Positions 1-9,249 of a stretch of DNA of 64,000 nt are shown piece by piece (position 1 is the stretch's first letter; every line of letters starts with the position of its first letter). Origin of the DNA: Burkholderiales bacterium (lineage in GTDB: Bacteria > Pseudomonadota > Gammaproteobacteria > Burkholderiales > Nitrosomonadaceae); assembly GCA_015075225.1 (NCBI GenBank), contig JABTUQ010000001.1:248001-312000 (forward strand). Direction: 5' to 3'. The notes below the pieces were generated by a model. It saw only the letters and a list, made by a program, of their open reading frames with translations, searched no databases and was not told where the DNA came from. The position numbers and the translations under genes are program-made.

Positions 1-270
1 ATAATGCCCGCTCCAGCACGCTTATGCCGTGCTGGTCAGGATCACTCTGATTGACGCCAATAGGCGTACCCACCTCTGCCATTTGGGAATTCGCCAGGCA
101 GGAACCTCCATTGGCAATGACGGTGCGCAGCAGATTGCAGCACCGCACAGAATACCTCGTATAGATCCACCGTCGTGGGCTTGGTGCTGCGTCGAACACT
201 GCACAGAAGTGGCTCTGATCCTGGCAAATTGTTCTCTGCTGATATCGCTGGCATATTTCGTTCTCTTCAT
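1..270 (-). pseudogene. IS5-family transposase, N-terminal remnant
   Basis: Reading the minus strand from 270, the residues begin MKRTKYASDISREQF and continue, after a change of frame, as TKPTTVDLYEVFCAVL, CQWRFLPGEFP and finally SDPDQHGISVLERAL. This series is the typical N-terminal part of an IS5-family transposase. At least two frame changes are needed to read it, so it is decayed. It runs off the left edge of the window, so the catalytic DDE part is not seen. The 153 bases between it and the tRNA gene hold no recognisable gene and probably include the end of this element. Confidence 0.75.
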
Positions 271-423
271 CCCGTATTGTCAGCGATGGAGAAAGATTGT
301 AAACGGGCAAAAAATGGGTTTGGCAGGGCGACAGTGTTATTATCTGCGCAATTGACTGCAAGAAATGTTGACCAGAACAATATAAAAGTCTAACATACCG
401 CGCTTGTGGCAATTACCGCATAT

Positions 424-499
424 TCCCCGATAGCTCAGTCGGTAGAGCGACGGACTGTTAATCCGCAGGTCCCTGGTTCGAGCCCAGGTCGGGGAGCCA
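424..499 (+). tRNA. tRNA-Asn (anticodon GTT)
   Basis: A complete cloverleaf of 76 bases with encoded CCA. The acceptor arm TCCCCGA at 424-430 pairs with TCGGGGA at 489-495, followed by discriminator G and CCA at 497-499. The anticodon loop reads CTGTTAA, giving GTT (asparagine). The T-arm contains GGTTCGAGCC. An IS5-type element begins about 50 bases downstream. Confidence 0.97.
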
Positions 500-1411
500 G
501 TAAAATATGATGCCTAACCTAAAACAGATATTAAATTGATTGATACCAGGGTTTGTTCTCAATCATGCGAATAGCTGTATGCCATATGCAATTGACGCCG
601 AATAAATCGTTCACGGTCAATGGACATGGCAAGGGGCTGTTCACAGTGGATGAATTATGGTCATATCCTGACTTTTGCGCAGGAGTCAGGATGGACCGGA
701 CGATGATTACGAGATGACCAGTGGGCACGCATTGAGCAGCTATTGCCGGGCAAGAAGGGCGATCCTGGCTGTACGGCGAAGGACAACCGACGCTTTCTCG
801 AAGCCGTTCTCTGGATCATGCGTACCGGCGGTCAAATGTGGCGTGACCTGCCCGAAGAGCTTTGCATTGGCATCGGACTTTCGTCCATCTTCGCGCTGGC
901 GCGAGAAAGGTGTCTGGAGCGTGGGCAACAGCACTGCAAGGCGATGCTGACATGGAATATTTGTTCATTGACTCGACCATCGTGCGCGCCCACCAGCACC
1001 GCTGGCGCCCAAAAAGCAGGCCAACAGGTTGGCGTTCACGGGATCGGACTGACCACCAACCTGCATGTCGCCGTGGATGCCTTGGGCAATCCGCTGCGGA
1101 TAATTCTCTCGGCCGGCCAGATTGCCGATATCGAACAAGCGACCGCACTGATCAAGGATCAGCCCGTCGAATTCGTTGTGGCCGACAAAGGGTACGCTCG
1201 GATGCCTTCGTCACCGCGATTACAAACCAAGGCAGTCAGGCATCATCCCGCCACGCTCCAACAGACTCAACCCGCGCACGTTCGACCGCCATATCTACAA
1301 GAGCCGCAATCTGATCAGCCGAGCGTTTTCTTCGCACGTATCAAGCAATTCAGACGCATCGCCACGCGCTACGACAAAGTCGCACAATCCTTCCTGTCGT
1401 TCGTCCATCTA

Positions 1412-2517
1412 GTGTCTAATTGCGTAAATTAGCTATTGTATTTTTGAATGACTGCCTTTAACTTCAGGACGGCGCCACTTAAATGGCTGAGCATTCTGGT
1501 TGTGACGAGTAATAAATGCTTCGATTGCTTCTTTAATTCTGTGACATTACTGAAGCTTGCTCTTTTAATGTCTTACGGATAAGATACCGAACCATATTTC
1601 AATTTGATTTAACCAGCTTGCCGAAGTGGGCGTAAAGTGAAATGTACTCGGCCTGAATATCTGTTCAGCCACTCATCACTCCTTTTATGTGTGCAGTAGT
1701 TATCTAAAATAACGTGCACCTCTTTGTTTTCAGGCAAATCCTGTATTACAAGATCCATAAAATTCTGAAAATCTTCTCGTGTTTTGGTTTGAGTGGTTTG
1801 AGCTTGATGTGACCCGTGGCCACATTTAATGCGGCAAACAGATTGAGCGTGCCATGACGCTTGTATGTGCTTTTTGCGCACAAGCTTTGGTCGCGCGTTT
1901 CGATATAGCCGGTTTCTCGTTCCAAAGCCTGGATACTGGGTTTCTCATCAATACTTAAAACTAACGCATTAAGAGGCGGATTCAAATATAGCCCGATAAT
2001 ATTTGCCGATTTCTCTGCAAACTCAGGATCAGTACTGATGCACCAGCTACGTGCTCTATGCAGATAAATCCCTTCTTTCTTTAATGCTCGCCAAACTGCA
2101 TGAGTACTTGACCCCAGTTGCTTTGCCAAAATTGGACAATCCCATCTGGCCAGGCCTTGAGGTGGTTCGCTATCCAACCTGGATAACAGTTTGTCCCTGA
2201 ATGCTTTTCCATATGCCTCAGGTTTGCCGGGTCGTCGCTCATCTTTAAGTCCGGCAATACCATGCTTTGCATACCGTTTGCGCCATTTACTGACACGAAA
2301 TTCTGTGGTTTCACACTGCAGCAACCGTCTGGTTCTGCTTGCCTGCAGCGCAGGCTAAAAAATGATCCCTGCTCGCTCAACCATCCTGCGCTCCGCGCTA
2401 TGGCTGCGCAATCTTCCAGATGGTTTCTTTGCTCTTCCGTAAGAGTGATTTCTATCGCTTTTCAGGGCATAATGCCTAGTATAAATAATAATTAACCTTA
2501 TTAACGCAATTAAACAC
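1412..2517 (-). mobile_element. IS630-type element nested in the IS5-type element
   Basis: The left end GTGTCTAATTGCGT at 1412-1425 and the complement of the right end, GTGTTTAATTGCGTTA at 2502-2517, are near-identical inverted repeats. The left flank is TA, as expected for the IS630/Tc1-mariner group; the right flank reads CA, so the TA duplication is imperfect or has mutated. The element interrupts the last codons of the surrounding IS5-type transposase. Confidence 0.75.
1433..2470 (-). pseudogene. IS630-family transposase (frameshifted)
   Basis: The N-terminal KAIEITLTEEQ block and helix-turn-helix region (VSKWRKRYAKHGIAGLKDERRPGKP) are followed by the catalytic block LSIDEKPSIQALER and, in another frame, HVILDNYCTHKRSDEW and WLNQIEIWFGIL. 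These are the hallmarks of IS630 transposases with a DDE site. At least two frameshifts are needed, one between the N-terminus and the HTH near 2330 and one near 1790. It is therefore a relic. The last readable residues are near 1436. Confidence 0.8.
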
Positions 2518-2564
2518 CAGGCTTGTGCTATCATCTGGTTGACTTGATTGAGAACGCACCCTAG

Positions 2565-4095
2565 CAGCCTGTCGGACTTTACAGATTAAGGGATAATATG
2601 TTTTTTCTGTTTGCGGGATATTGATATGAGTCGCTTTCGTCCGGTAGATCGTGGTACGGGCTATTTACTGCCACCCTCTGTAGATGAATGGCTGCCGGAG
2701 AATCATCTGGCGCGTTTTATTGTTGAAGTGGTGGAAAATCTTTCCACAACGCAGCTTGAACGAGACTATGCCGGGCGTGGCAGTGCAGCCTATCATCCCA
2801 ATATGCTGCTGGCACTGCTGGTTTACGGCTATGCAACGGGAGTGTTTTCCAGCCGTAAGATTGAGCGAGCTACTTACGATTCGCTGGCTTTTCGTTTTAT
2901 TGCGGCCAACCAGCATCCTGACCATGACACGCTGGCAACCTTCCGTCGGCGTTTTTTGAATGAATTTTCCGAACTGTTTGTGCAGGTATTGCAGGTTGCA
3001 TGCGAGATGCAGCTGCTTAAGCTGGGAACAATCAGTCTGGATGGCAGCAAAATACACGCCAATGCCTCGCGCCATAGCGCGCTGTCTTACGGGCACATTG
3101 ACAAGCTGGAACCGCAACTGCGCCAGGAAGTGCAGCAATTGCTGATGCAGGCAGAACAGGCGGATCAGAGTGCTGTGCCGGATAGCATGGAGCTGCCGGA
3201 AGAAATCGCGCGACGGGAAACACGTCTTGCCGCCCTGGCACAAGCCCGGGCAAAGATTGAAGTGCGCGCAAAAGAACGTTATGCACGGGAACTGGCTGAC
3301 TATCAGGACAAACTGGTACGGCGGGAAGAAAAAGCCAGGATCAGTGGCAAAAAACCGGGTGGCAAACCACCCGCACCGCCTGCAGTCGGGCCGACAAACA
3401 AAGACCAGATCAACCTGACAGACGAGGAATCGCGCATCATGCCCACCTCCGGTGGAGGATTTGAACAGGCTTACAATGCCCAGGCGGCCGTTGATACAAA
3501 CAGCATGCTAATCGTTGCACCGGCAGTCACACCAGCCTGCAACGATCGGGAACAGGTCAAACCGATGCTCAATCAGCTGACACAATTACCCGCCGCACTG
3601 GGGAAGATCGAACATTTACTGACCGATAACGGCTTTTACAGCGCAGCCAATGCGGCTGCCTGTGAAACACACGACATTGAACCACTGATGGCAGTCGGAC
3701 GCGAATCACACCACCCCGGCCCGTTTGAACGTTTTACCGAGCCACCTGCCTTGCCGGACAATGCCAGTCCGGCACAACGCATGGCACACAAACTGAAAAG
3801 CCAGGCAGGGCGCAAACTGTACGCACTACGCAAACAAACCGTCGAACCCGTGTTTGGCATCATCAAATCCGTGATGGGATTCCGGCAATTCTCACTGCGT
3901 GGCCTGAATAAGGTCAAGGGAGAGTGGACCCTGGTTTGCCTGGCGTGGAATTTGAAACGCATGGCCTCATTGCGTCTTCAAATGGGAAATTGAGCAAAAA
4001 ACAAGGGAAAAACCGTCAAAAATGACCTTTTTGACACTTTTTTCAGCAAAATATCACTTTGTGTCGTTCAAACAAAAATCAAGTCCGACAGGCTG
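2565..4095 (+). mobile_element. IS1182-type element, structurally intact
   Basis: Perfect 15-base inverted repeats bound the element: CAGCCTGTCGGACTT at 2565-2579 and its complement at 4081-4095. The tetranucleotide CTAG lies directly outside both ends (2561-2564 and 4096-4099), consistent with a 4-base target duplication. It abuts the right end of the IS5-type element, so its insertion followed or coincided with that boundary. The transposase inside is full length. Confidence 0.85.
2626..3993 (+). CDS. IS1182-family transposase
   Basis: DDE-type transposase of about 455 residues. The N-terminal domain (SRFRPVDRGTGYLLPPS, ENHLARFIVEVVE, YAGRGSAAYHPNMLLALLVYGYATG, SRKIERATYDSLAFRFI, HPDHDTLATFRRRF) is the standard IS1182 N-terminus. 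DGSKIHANAS carries the first catalytic Asp, a charged coiled insertion follows, DNGFYSA carries the second, and VEPVFGIIKSVMGFRQFSLRG carries the catalytic Glu. I chose the ATG at 2626; a TTG five codons upstream is possible. Length and motifs look intact, so this copy may be active. Confidence 0.93.
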   Translation: MSRFRPVDRGTGYLLPPSVDEWLPENHLARFIVEVVENLSTTQLERDYAGRGSAAYHPNMLLALLVYGYATGVFSSRKIERATYDSLAFRFIAANQHPDHDTLATFRRRFLNEFSELFVQVLQVACEMQLLKLGTISLDGSKIHANASRHSALSYGHIDKLEPQLRQEVQQLLMQAEQADQSAVPDSMELPEEIARRETRLAALAQARAKIEVRAKERYARELADYQDKLVRREEKARISGKKPGGKPPAPPAVGPTNKDQINLTDEESRIMPTSGGGFEQAYNAQAAVDTNSMLIVAPAVTPACNDREQVKPMLNQLTQLPAALGKIEHLLTDNGFYSAANAAACETHDIEPLMAVGRESHHPGPFERFTEPPALPDNASPAQRMAHKLKSQAGRKLYALRKQTVEPVFGIIKSVMGFRQFSLRGLNKVKGEWTLVCLAWNLKRMASLRLQMGN

Positions 4096-4136
4096 CTAGC
4101 CTTTTGTTCGGATTTTGTTTTTTTACCAGTTAGCGC

Positions 4137-4153
4137 GGAGTCCGCAGGACTCC
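4137..4153. repeat. Left-end hairpin of the IS200/IS605 element
   Basis: GGAGTC, a five-base loop CGCAG, then GACTCC: a perfect six-base stem about 10 bases inside the predicted left end. TnpA proteins of this family bind subterminal hairpins of this size. Confidence 0.6.
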
Positions 4154-4163
4154 TTCTCTGCCG

Positions 4164-4601
4164 TTAAGTTGGCGTCGCCTGCTGCTCAATGTATTGACGA
4201 ATGATGCTGATCGGAGCGCCGCCGCAAGAGGATGCGAAGTAGGAAGGCGACCACAGCACGCCCTTGTAGTAGAAGCGTTTGGCGATGTCCGGCCTTTCTT
4301 TCCGCAGCACGCGACTGGATGCGCCTTTCAAACTATTAACCAAAGCTGATACCGGAACTTTCGGCGGATAGCTGACCAGCAAATGAACATGGTCGCGCTC
4401 GCCGTCCATTTCGACCAGTTGCGCCTCGAAGTCATTGCAAACTTTGGCAAACAGTTCGCGCAGCCTGTCGATAGCTACTGAGTCGAATACTTTGCGCCGA
4501 TATTTCGCTACAAAGACCAAATGGACATGCATGTTAAAAACACAGTGTCGTCCGCGCCGAATGTCGTTGTTTTCCATAGACCAAACTATATTATGAGACA
4601 T
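4164..4601 (-). CDS. tnpA: IS200/IS605 Y1 transposase TnpA
   Basis: Single-strand DNA transposase of about 145 residues. The HUH pair is visible in GERDHVHLLV, preceded by FNMHVHLVFVAKYRRKVF, and the nucleophile Tyr lies in IRQYIEQQ near the C-terminus. The length fits the family (130-155). The ATG at 4601 gives MSHNIVWSMENN; an in-frame ATG eight codons later (4577) is equally possible. Its start codon shares bases with the start of tnpB on the other strand. No frameshift is seen, so the protein may be functional. Confidence 0.9.
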   Translation of the reverse strand: MSHNIVWSMENNDIRRGRHCVFNMHVHLVFVAKYRRKVFDSVAIDRLRELFAKVCNDFEAQLVEMDGERDHVHLLVSYPPKVPVSALVNSLKGASSRVLRKERPDIAKRFYYKGVLWSPSYFASSCGGAPISIIRQYIEQQATPT

Positions 4602-5807
4602 GCAACGTCTTCAAGCCTACCGATTCGAGCTACAGCCCAACGGCGAACAGCAGCACCTCATGCGCCGATTTGCCGGTTCGTGTCAGTACGTCTACAACAA
4701 GGCGCTGGCGTTGCAGCAAGAGCGGCACGAGGCGGGAGAAAGAAGCTCGGCTACGCCGCTCTATGCAAGGCACTCACCGAATGGAAAGGGCAACCGCAAA
4801 CAGTTCTTGGCTGAACGAAACTCCCAGTCAAGCCTTGCAACAGGCGCTCAAGAATCTGGAACGCGCCTACAAGAACTTCTTCGAAGAAGCGAGCCGATTT
4901 CCCGCGCTTCAAGAAAAGGCATTTCAGATAGCTTCCGCTATCCGCAAGGTATCAAACTCGATCAGGGCAACAGCCGCGTGTTTCTGCCGAAACTTGATGG
5001 CTGCGTTATCGCAACAGCCGGGACGTGCTGGGCGAAGTCAAGAACGTCACGGTGAACCAATCCTGCGGCAAGTGGTTCGTGTCGATCAAACGGAGCGTGA
5101 AGTCGACCAGCCTTTGCCCGCAAAGTGAGGCTGTTGGCATCGACATGGGCATTGCCCGTTTCGCCACTCTGAGCGACGGAAGCCACCTTGAGCCGCTCAA
5201 CAGCTTCAAGAAACATCAGCAACGGCTGACACGCTATCAGCGAGCCATGAGCCGCAAAAGTCAAATTCAGCAACAACTGAAGAAGGCGAAAGTCCACGTC
5301 CAGCGCATTCACACTCGCATCGCCAACGCCCGAAAAGATTTTCTGCACAAGGCTTCGTGCCAGATCAGCCAAAACCACGCCATGATCGCCATCGAAGATT
5401 TGCAGGTTCGGAACATGTCAAAGTCGGCCAAGGGCAACAGCGAACAGCACGGCAAGCACGTGAAACAGAAGTCCGGCTGAATCTTTTCGATTCTCGATCA
5501 GGGTTGGTTCGAGTTTCGGCGACAGCTTGAGTACAAATCAGCATGGAATGGCGGTTTCGTCGTCGCCGTGCCGCCGCATTACACCAGTCAAACCTGTCCG
5601 TGCTGCGGTCATGTGTCGAAAGACAACCGGCAGACGCAGGCCAAGTTTGAGTGCGTCGAGTGTGGCTTTGAAGAAAACGCCGATCTCGTCGGCGCAATCA
5701 ATATCCTAGCGCGAGGGCATCGCGTTTTAGCCTGTGGAGGAATGGTGCAATCGGGCCATCCAGCGAAGCAGGAACCCACCGAAGCGACTCAGGCGATTGT
5801 CGCCTGA
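4600..5807 (+). pseudogene. tnpB: TnpB (IS605 OrfB) accessory nuclease, degenerate
   Basis: Family hallmarks in order are: N-terminal QRLQAYRFELQPNGEQ and GSCQYVYNKALAL; a frame-shifted NSQSSLATGAQ/PSQALQQALKNLERAYKNFF segment near 4800-4880; GIDMGIARFATLSDG with the first RuvC Asp near 5140; MIAIEDLQVRNM with the catalytic Glu near 5385; and CPCCGHVSKDNR...CVECGF, a four-Cys zinc ribbon, followed by DLVGAINIL with the last Asp. At least two frameshifts lie before 5030, and a TGA at 5478-5480 breaks an otherwise open frame. Known TnpB proteins are RNA-guided nucleases; this copy should be dead. Confidence 0.88.
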
Positions 5808-5820
5808 GCGCCGTAGGAAT

Positions 5821-5840
5821 CGCTGTCCTTCAGGGCAGCG
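5821..5840. repeat. Right-end hairpin of the IS200/IS605 element
   Basis: CGCTGTCC, loop TTCA, then GGGCAGCG: an eight-base stem with one G-T type mismatch, ending ten bases before the predicted right end TCAA. In intact elements this region also forms the 3' part of the TnpB guide RNA. Confidence 0.6.
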
Positions 5841-5843
5841 AGG

Positions 5844-5966
5844 ATGTCAATCAAAGAGTTTGTTGCACAAACCAATCTTTGCTTTGAAGGATTGTTCGGG
5901 CCGACTTCTGGTTTTAATCAAGAAGATAATGCCATCCCGCTTATTGAATGGATCTACAAAAATTAA
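5844..5966 (+). pseudogene. Forty-residue C-terminal gene fragment beside the IS605 end
   Basis: An open stretch reads CFEGLFGPTSGFNQEDNAIP and LIEWIYKN before a TAA at 5964-5966. It begins at or inside the IS200/IS605 right end, so it is probably the tail of a gene cut by that insertion and not a complete gene. I do not recognise the family. It ends 15 bases before the tRNA-fMet CCA end. Confidence 0.3.
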
Positions 5967-5981
5967 ACGGGACAAGGGGAT

Positions 5982-6058
<77 letters not shown>

Positions 6059-6174
6059 ATTGAGCTGCGCATTATAAATAAGATTTGATTTCGGTCAAAT
6101 GATAAAAACTATAGTGGACCCCGAATTCCGGACAGTAATTTAAGATGGTAGCCTGCAATAAAAAGGAGCAGGTT

Positions 6175-6495
6175 GTGAGTGAGAAGAAACGCAAGAATTT
6201 TAGTGGTGAGTTCAAGGCCAAGGTAGCGCTTGAAGCGATCCGGGGCATCAAGACGGTCAATGAGATTGCGCAGGAATTCGGGGTACATCCGACCCAGGTT
6301 GGTTTATGGAAGAAAGAGCTGCGAGAACAGGCGGCTGGCCTGTTCGACGCCAGGCGCGGTCCCAAACCGGTGGATCAATCCGCCAGCCCGGAGCGGCTTT
6401 ATTCCGAGATCGGACGGCTAAAGATGGAACTGAACTGGCTTAAAAAGTCCGGGATAAGTCTGCCAAGATCGCCGACACTGGGTCAGCGTAAATGA
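6175..6495 (+). CDS. IS3-family OrfA (HTH protein)
   Basis: About 106 residues. KKRKNFSGEFKAKVALEAIRG and VNEIAQEFGVHPTQVGLWKKEL form the helix-turn-helix that binds the element ends, followed by a short leucine-zipper-like stretch (LYSEIGRLKMELNWLKK). I place the start at the GTG at 6175, eight bases after AAAGGAG. An ATG ten codons upstream is the alternative. In the family it is joined to OrfB by programmed frameshifting. Confidence 0.82.
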   Translation: MSEKKRKNFSGEFKAKVALEAIRGIKTVNEIAQEFGVHPTQVGLWKKELREQAAGLFDARRGPKPVDQSASPERLYSEIGRLKMELNWLKKSGISLPRSPTLGQRK

Positions 6496-7400
6496 TCCCC
6501 TGGCGCTGACCCGGCAATGTGAGCTGGCGTGTATCCCTCGCTCCAGCATCTATGCGTCATATCGAGCCGCGCAGCCGGATGAACAGGAATCAGAACTGAT
6601 GGCACAGATCGATGCTGAATATACACGGCATCCATCCTACGGCAGCCGCAAGATGACGCATTATCTGCGCAGCATGGGGCGTTGCATCAACCGCAAGCGA
6701 GTACAGCGGCTCATGGGCAAACTGGGACTGGCGGCATGGCGCCGGGGACCGAACACCAGCCGCCCCCACCCGCAGCACAAAGGTTTATCCGTATTTGCTA
6801 CGTGGGGTGAGGGTGACGCGGCCCAACCAGGTATGGAGTTGCGATATCACCTATCTTCGCCTGGCACGCGGGTTCGTGTACCTGGTAGCGGTGATCGACT
6901 GGTATTCGCGCAAAGTACTGGCATGGCGAGTGTCAAACACACTGGATAGCGGATTCTGTGTAGATTGCCTGGAGCAGGCATTGCAGACCTTTGGCACCCC
7001 TGAGATATTCAATACTGACCAAGGCTGCCAGTTTACCTCCGAGGCCTTCACTGGCGTACTCAAGATGCGCGGCATTGCCATCAGCATGGACGGGCGCGGG
7101 CGGGCATTGGACAACATCTTTGTGGAACGGCTTTGGCGTAGCATCAAGCATGAAGAGGTGTACCTAAAAGGCTACTCCACTATGCCTGAGTTGCTGCTGG
7201 GATTGGCAGAATACTTTGTGTTTTACAACACAGAAAGATCACATCAGTCGCTGGACTACTGCACACCGGATGTGGTCTATCGGACAGCAACTGGCGGTGG
7301 GGCAGAAATTGTAGACAAATTCAATGAGAGAGAAACATCTCCCTCAAAAACAAAATCGGGGCAGCGCCGTTCCGCTGCGTGTGATCGGCTACCCTCTTAA
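6484..7400 (+). pseudogene. IS3-family OrfB transposase, frameshifted
   Basis: The N-terminal part (LALTRQCELACIPRSSIY, HPSYGSRKMTHYLRSMG, RKRVQRLMGKLGL) is in one frame and the catalytic rve part in the next. The shift is at 6780 where CACAAAGGTTTAT has one G too many for HKVYPYL. The DDE triad is visible as CDITYL, NTDQGCQFTS and VERLWRSIKHEEVY. The first part also lacks a start in the expected -1 frame relative to OrfA, so a second indel near 6490 is likely. Probably inactive. Confidence 0.85.
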
Positions 7401-7442
7401 ACTCAACCTAATATTGTCTTGACTGAGGGGTCCACTTTACGG

Positions 7443-8098
<656 letters not shown>

Positions 8099-8106
8099 CC
8101 ACTACA

Positions 8107-8511
8107 GCTCACAGACCCATTCTGCATGACGAGCAAGAGCTGAATCTGATTTTTACCATCCACTACCAGCGCAAGCTGTCGAAAAATCTAACCCTGCAAT
8201 TCAAGAATCGCCAATACCAGCTGCAAGGATACAGAAATGGCTATCGCCTGCGCGGTGCAATGGTTACCCTGTGCGAGTCTCACGATGAACAGGTTACTCT
8301 GCTACACAAGGGCAAAATTCTCAACTACCGCATCCTTGCACAGAGAGAGCAGCCAGCACCTGTTGTAGATGAAAAAAGCCTTTCACAGGCAGTTGCACAA
8401 GCTATCAAAAAGCAGCAATCCAGACCCAAGCACAAACCCGCACCTGATCATCCATGGCGCAGATTCGTAATACAGCCATCAACACCGCAAAACATTAATC
8501 AGCCACTTTAA
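8107..8511 (+). pseudogene. C-terminal fragment of an ISNCY-like transposase
   Basis: The open stretch contains DEQELNLIFTIHYQRKLSKN, YQLQGYRNGYRLRGAMVTLC and DHPWRRF, a tail I recognise from ISNCY-group transposases, where the C-terminal region lies outside the DDE core. The N-terminal catalytic part is absent because the IS3 terminus joins directly at 8106. The first codons of the open frame come from the IS3 end and are not native. Confidence 0.65.
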
Positions 8512-8672
8512 TTACAATGCGCAAAGGGGACATTTCTGTTTGGGAAATAAAGGGACATTTTAGAATTGGGTTGACAATGATAAAAAAAACTTTGATCTGG
8601 TTCCAGTAACCAGCAGCCAGTTTTCATCTTATCCAAGGAAAGGTAAAAATCATAATTAATGTTGTTGATGAA
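8512..8672. other. ISNCY-like right end and intergenic spacer
   Basis: The repeated GGGACATTT motifs at 8528-8536 and 8553-8561 probably mark the right end of the ISNCY-like element. From about 8570 to the Nudix gene the sequence is AT-rich with no ORF or clear signal. Confidence 0.4.
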
Positions 8673-9233
8673 TTATTCATTTTCATCACGCGGCTTTGTC
8701 TGATGTTTGTCAATAATACCCAGATGGAAGGCGGGTTGGCCACGATGTCGTTCAGCCATGTAACGTTTTAAGGGGTCATGTATTACACGGAAGGCGATAT
8801 CATTCCAGGGGATTTCCTGTTCTGCAAACAGGCGGACATCCAGACTTTCAATACCTGGAAAAAAATCAAGATCCAATAGCCTTGCACGGAATAGCATGTA
8901 AACCTGACTGATATGCGGCAGGCTGTAAACTGTATAAAGTTCTCCAATTTCAACCCTGGCATTAGCCTCTTCCAATGTTTCCCTGGCTGCACCTTGAACC
9001 AGTGTTTCGTTATTTTCCATGAATCCTGCTGGTAACGTCCATTTCCCCTGATGCGGTGCAATGGCACGTTTGCATAATAAAATCTTGTTCTCCCATTCGG
9101 GAATGCATCCGACGATTACTTTGGGATTCTGGTAGTGAATGGCGTGGCACTTCGGACAGGTGTAGCGGGGTAGTGTGTCTCCTTCCGGAATGCGTAAAAT
9201 AACTTCACTGCCGCATTGGCTACAAAATTTCAT
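8673..9233 (-). CDS. NUDIX hydrolase with N-terminal zinc ribbon
   Basis: A 186-residue protein. An N-terminal zinc ribbon (Cys4, Cys7, Cys26, Cys29) leads into a Nudix fold whose box is complete: Gly70, five residues, Glu76, seven residues, Arg84-Glu85 and Glu88-Glu89 (GFMENNETLVQGAARETLEE). Family members hydrolyse nucleoside diphosphates linked to another moiety, such as ADP-ribose or NADH; the zinc ribbon resembles NudC-type and related enzymes, but the exact substrate cannot be read. I chose the ATG at 9233 because it starts exactly before the zinc ribbon. It is the last gene of a minus-strand run. Confidence 0.88.
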   Translation of the reverse strand: MKFCSQCGSEVILRIPEGDTLPRYTCPKCHAIHYQNPKVIVGCIPEWENKILLCKRAIAPHQGKWTLPAGFMENNETLVQGAARETLEEANARVEIGELYTVYSLPHISQVYMLFRARLLDLDFFPGIESLDVRLFAEQEIPWNDIAFRVIHDPLKRYMAERHRGQPAFHLGIIDKHQTKPRDENE

Positions 9234-9249
9234 ACTCGGAGAATTTAAA

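Larger units (their letters stand above)
691..2547 (+). pseudogene. IS5-family transposase (degenerate, split)
   Basis: Recognisable blocks in order are: DDQWARIEQLLPGKKGDPG and RFLEAVLWIMRTGGQ near 710-830; a frame-shifted DSTIVRAHQH block near 970-1000 containing the first catalytic Asp; VAVDALGNPLRIILSAGQ near 1065-1120; VVADKGY near 1180 with the second Asp region; and RFRRIATRYDK near 1350. The frame changes several times. The reading stops at FVHL at 1411, where the IS630-type element starts, and the missing end ACAIIWLT-stop is found at 2520-2547 beyond it. The gene cannot be functional. Confidence 0.8.
549..2562 (+). mobile_element. IS5-type element interrupted by an IS630-type element
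   Basis: The ends are imperfect inverted repeats: 548-565 (core GGGTTTGTTCTCAATCA) and the complement of 2545-2562 (core GGGTGCGTTCTCAATCA), matching at 16 of 18 positions. Between them lies a decayed IS5-family transposase whose last codons are cut off and displaced about 1.1 kb by an inserted IS630-type element at 1412-2517. Taking out the inner element brings the right end next to the transposase C-terminus. No convincing target duplication is visible. Confidence 0.75.
4127..5850. mobile_element. IS200/IS605-type element with divergent tnpA and tnpB
   Basis: A Y1 transposase gene on the minus strand and a tnpB relic on the plus strand start at overlapping codons. Subterminal hairpins typical of this family lie at 4137-4153 (GGAGTC/GACTCC) and 5821-5840. 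The left flank is TTTAC at 4122-4126, a target known for IS605. The right end TCAA at 5847-5850 matches the right cleavage site known for IS608. I infer the boundaries from these signals, as the family makes no target duplication. Confidence 0.7.
6115..7434 (+). mobile_element. IS3-family element (first type)
   Basis: The ends are TGGACCCC at 6115-6122 and its complement GGGGTCCA at 7427-7434, giving the TG...CA termini expected for IS3 elements; including the flanks, ten bases match. orfA and orfB are arranged as in IS3. The left flank is unique DNA beside tRNA-fMet, whereas the right flank is the middle of another IS3-type element, so no target duplication is expected or seen. orfB is frameshifted. 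Confidence 0.8.

Noticed and set aside
29..355. Plus-strand ORF of 108 codons at the left edge
   Set aside because: The opposite strand carries a recognisable IS5-family transposase N-terminus; this ORF is its antisense shadow.
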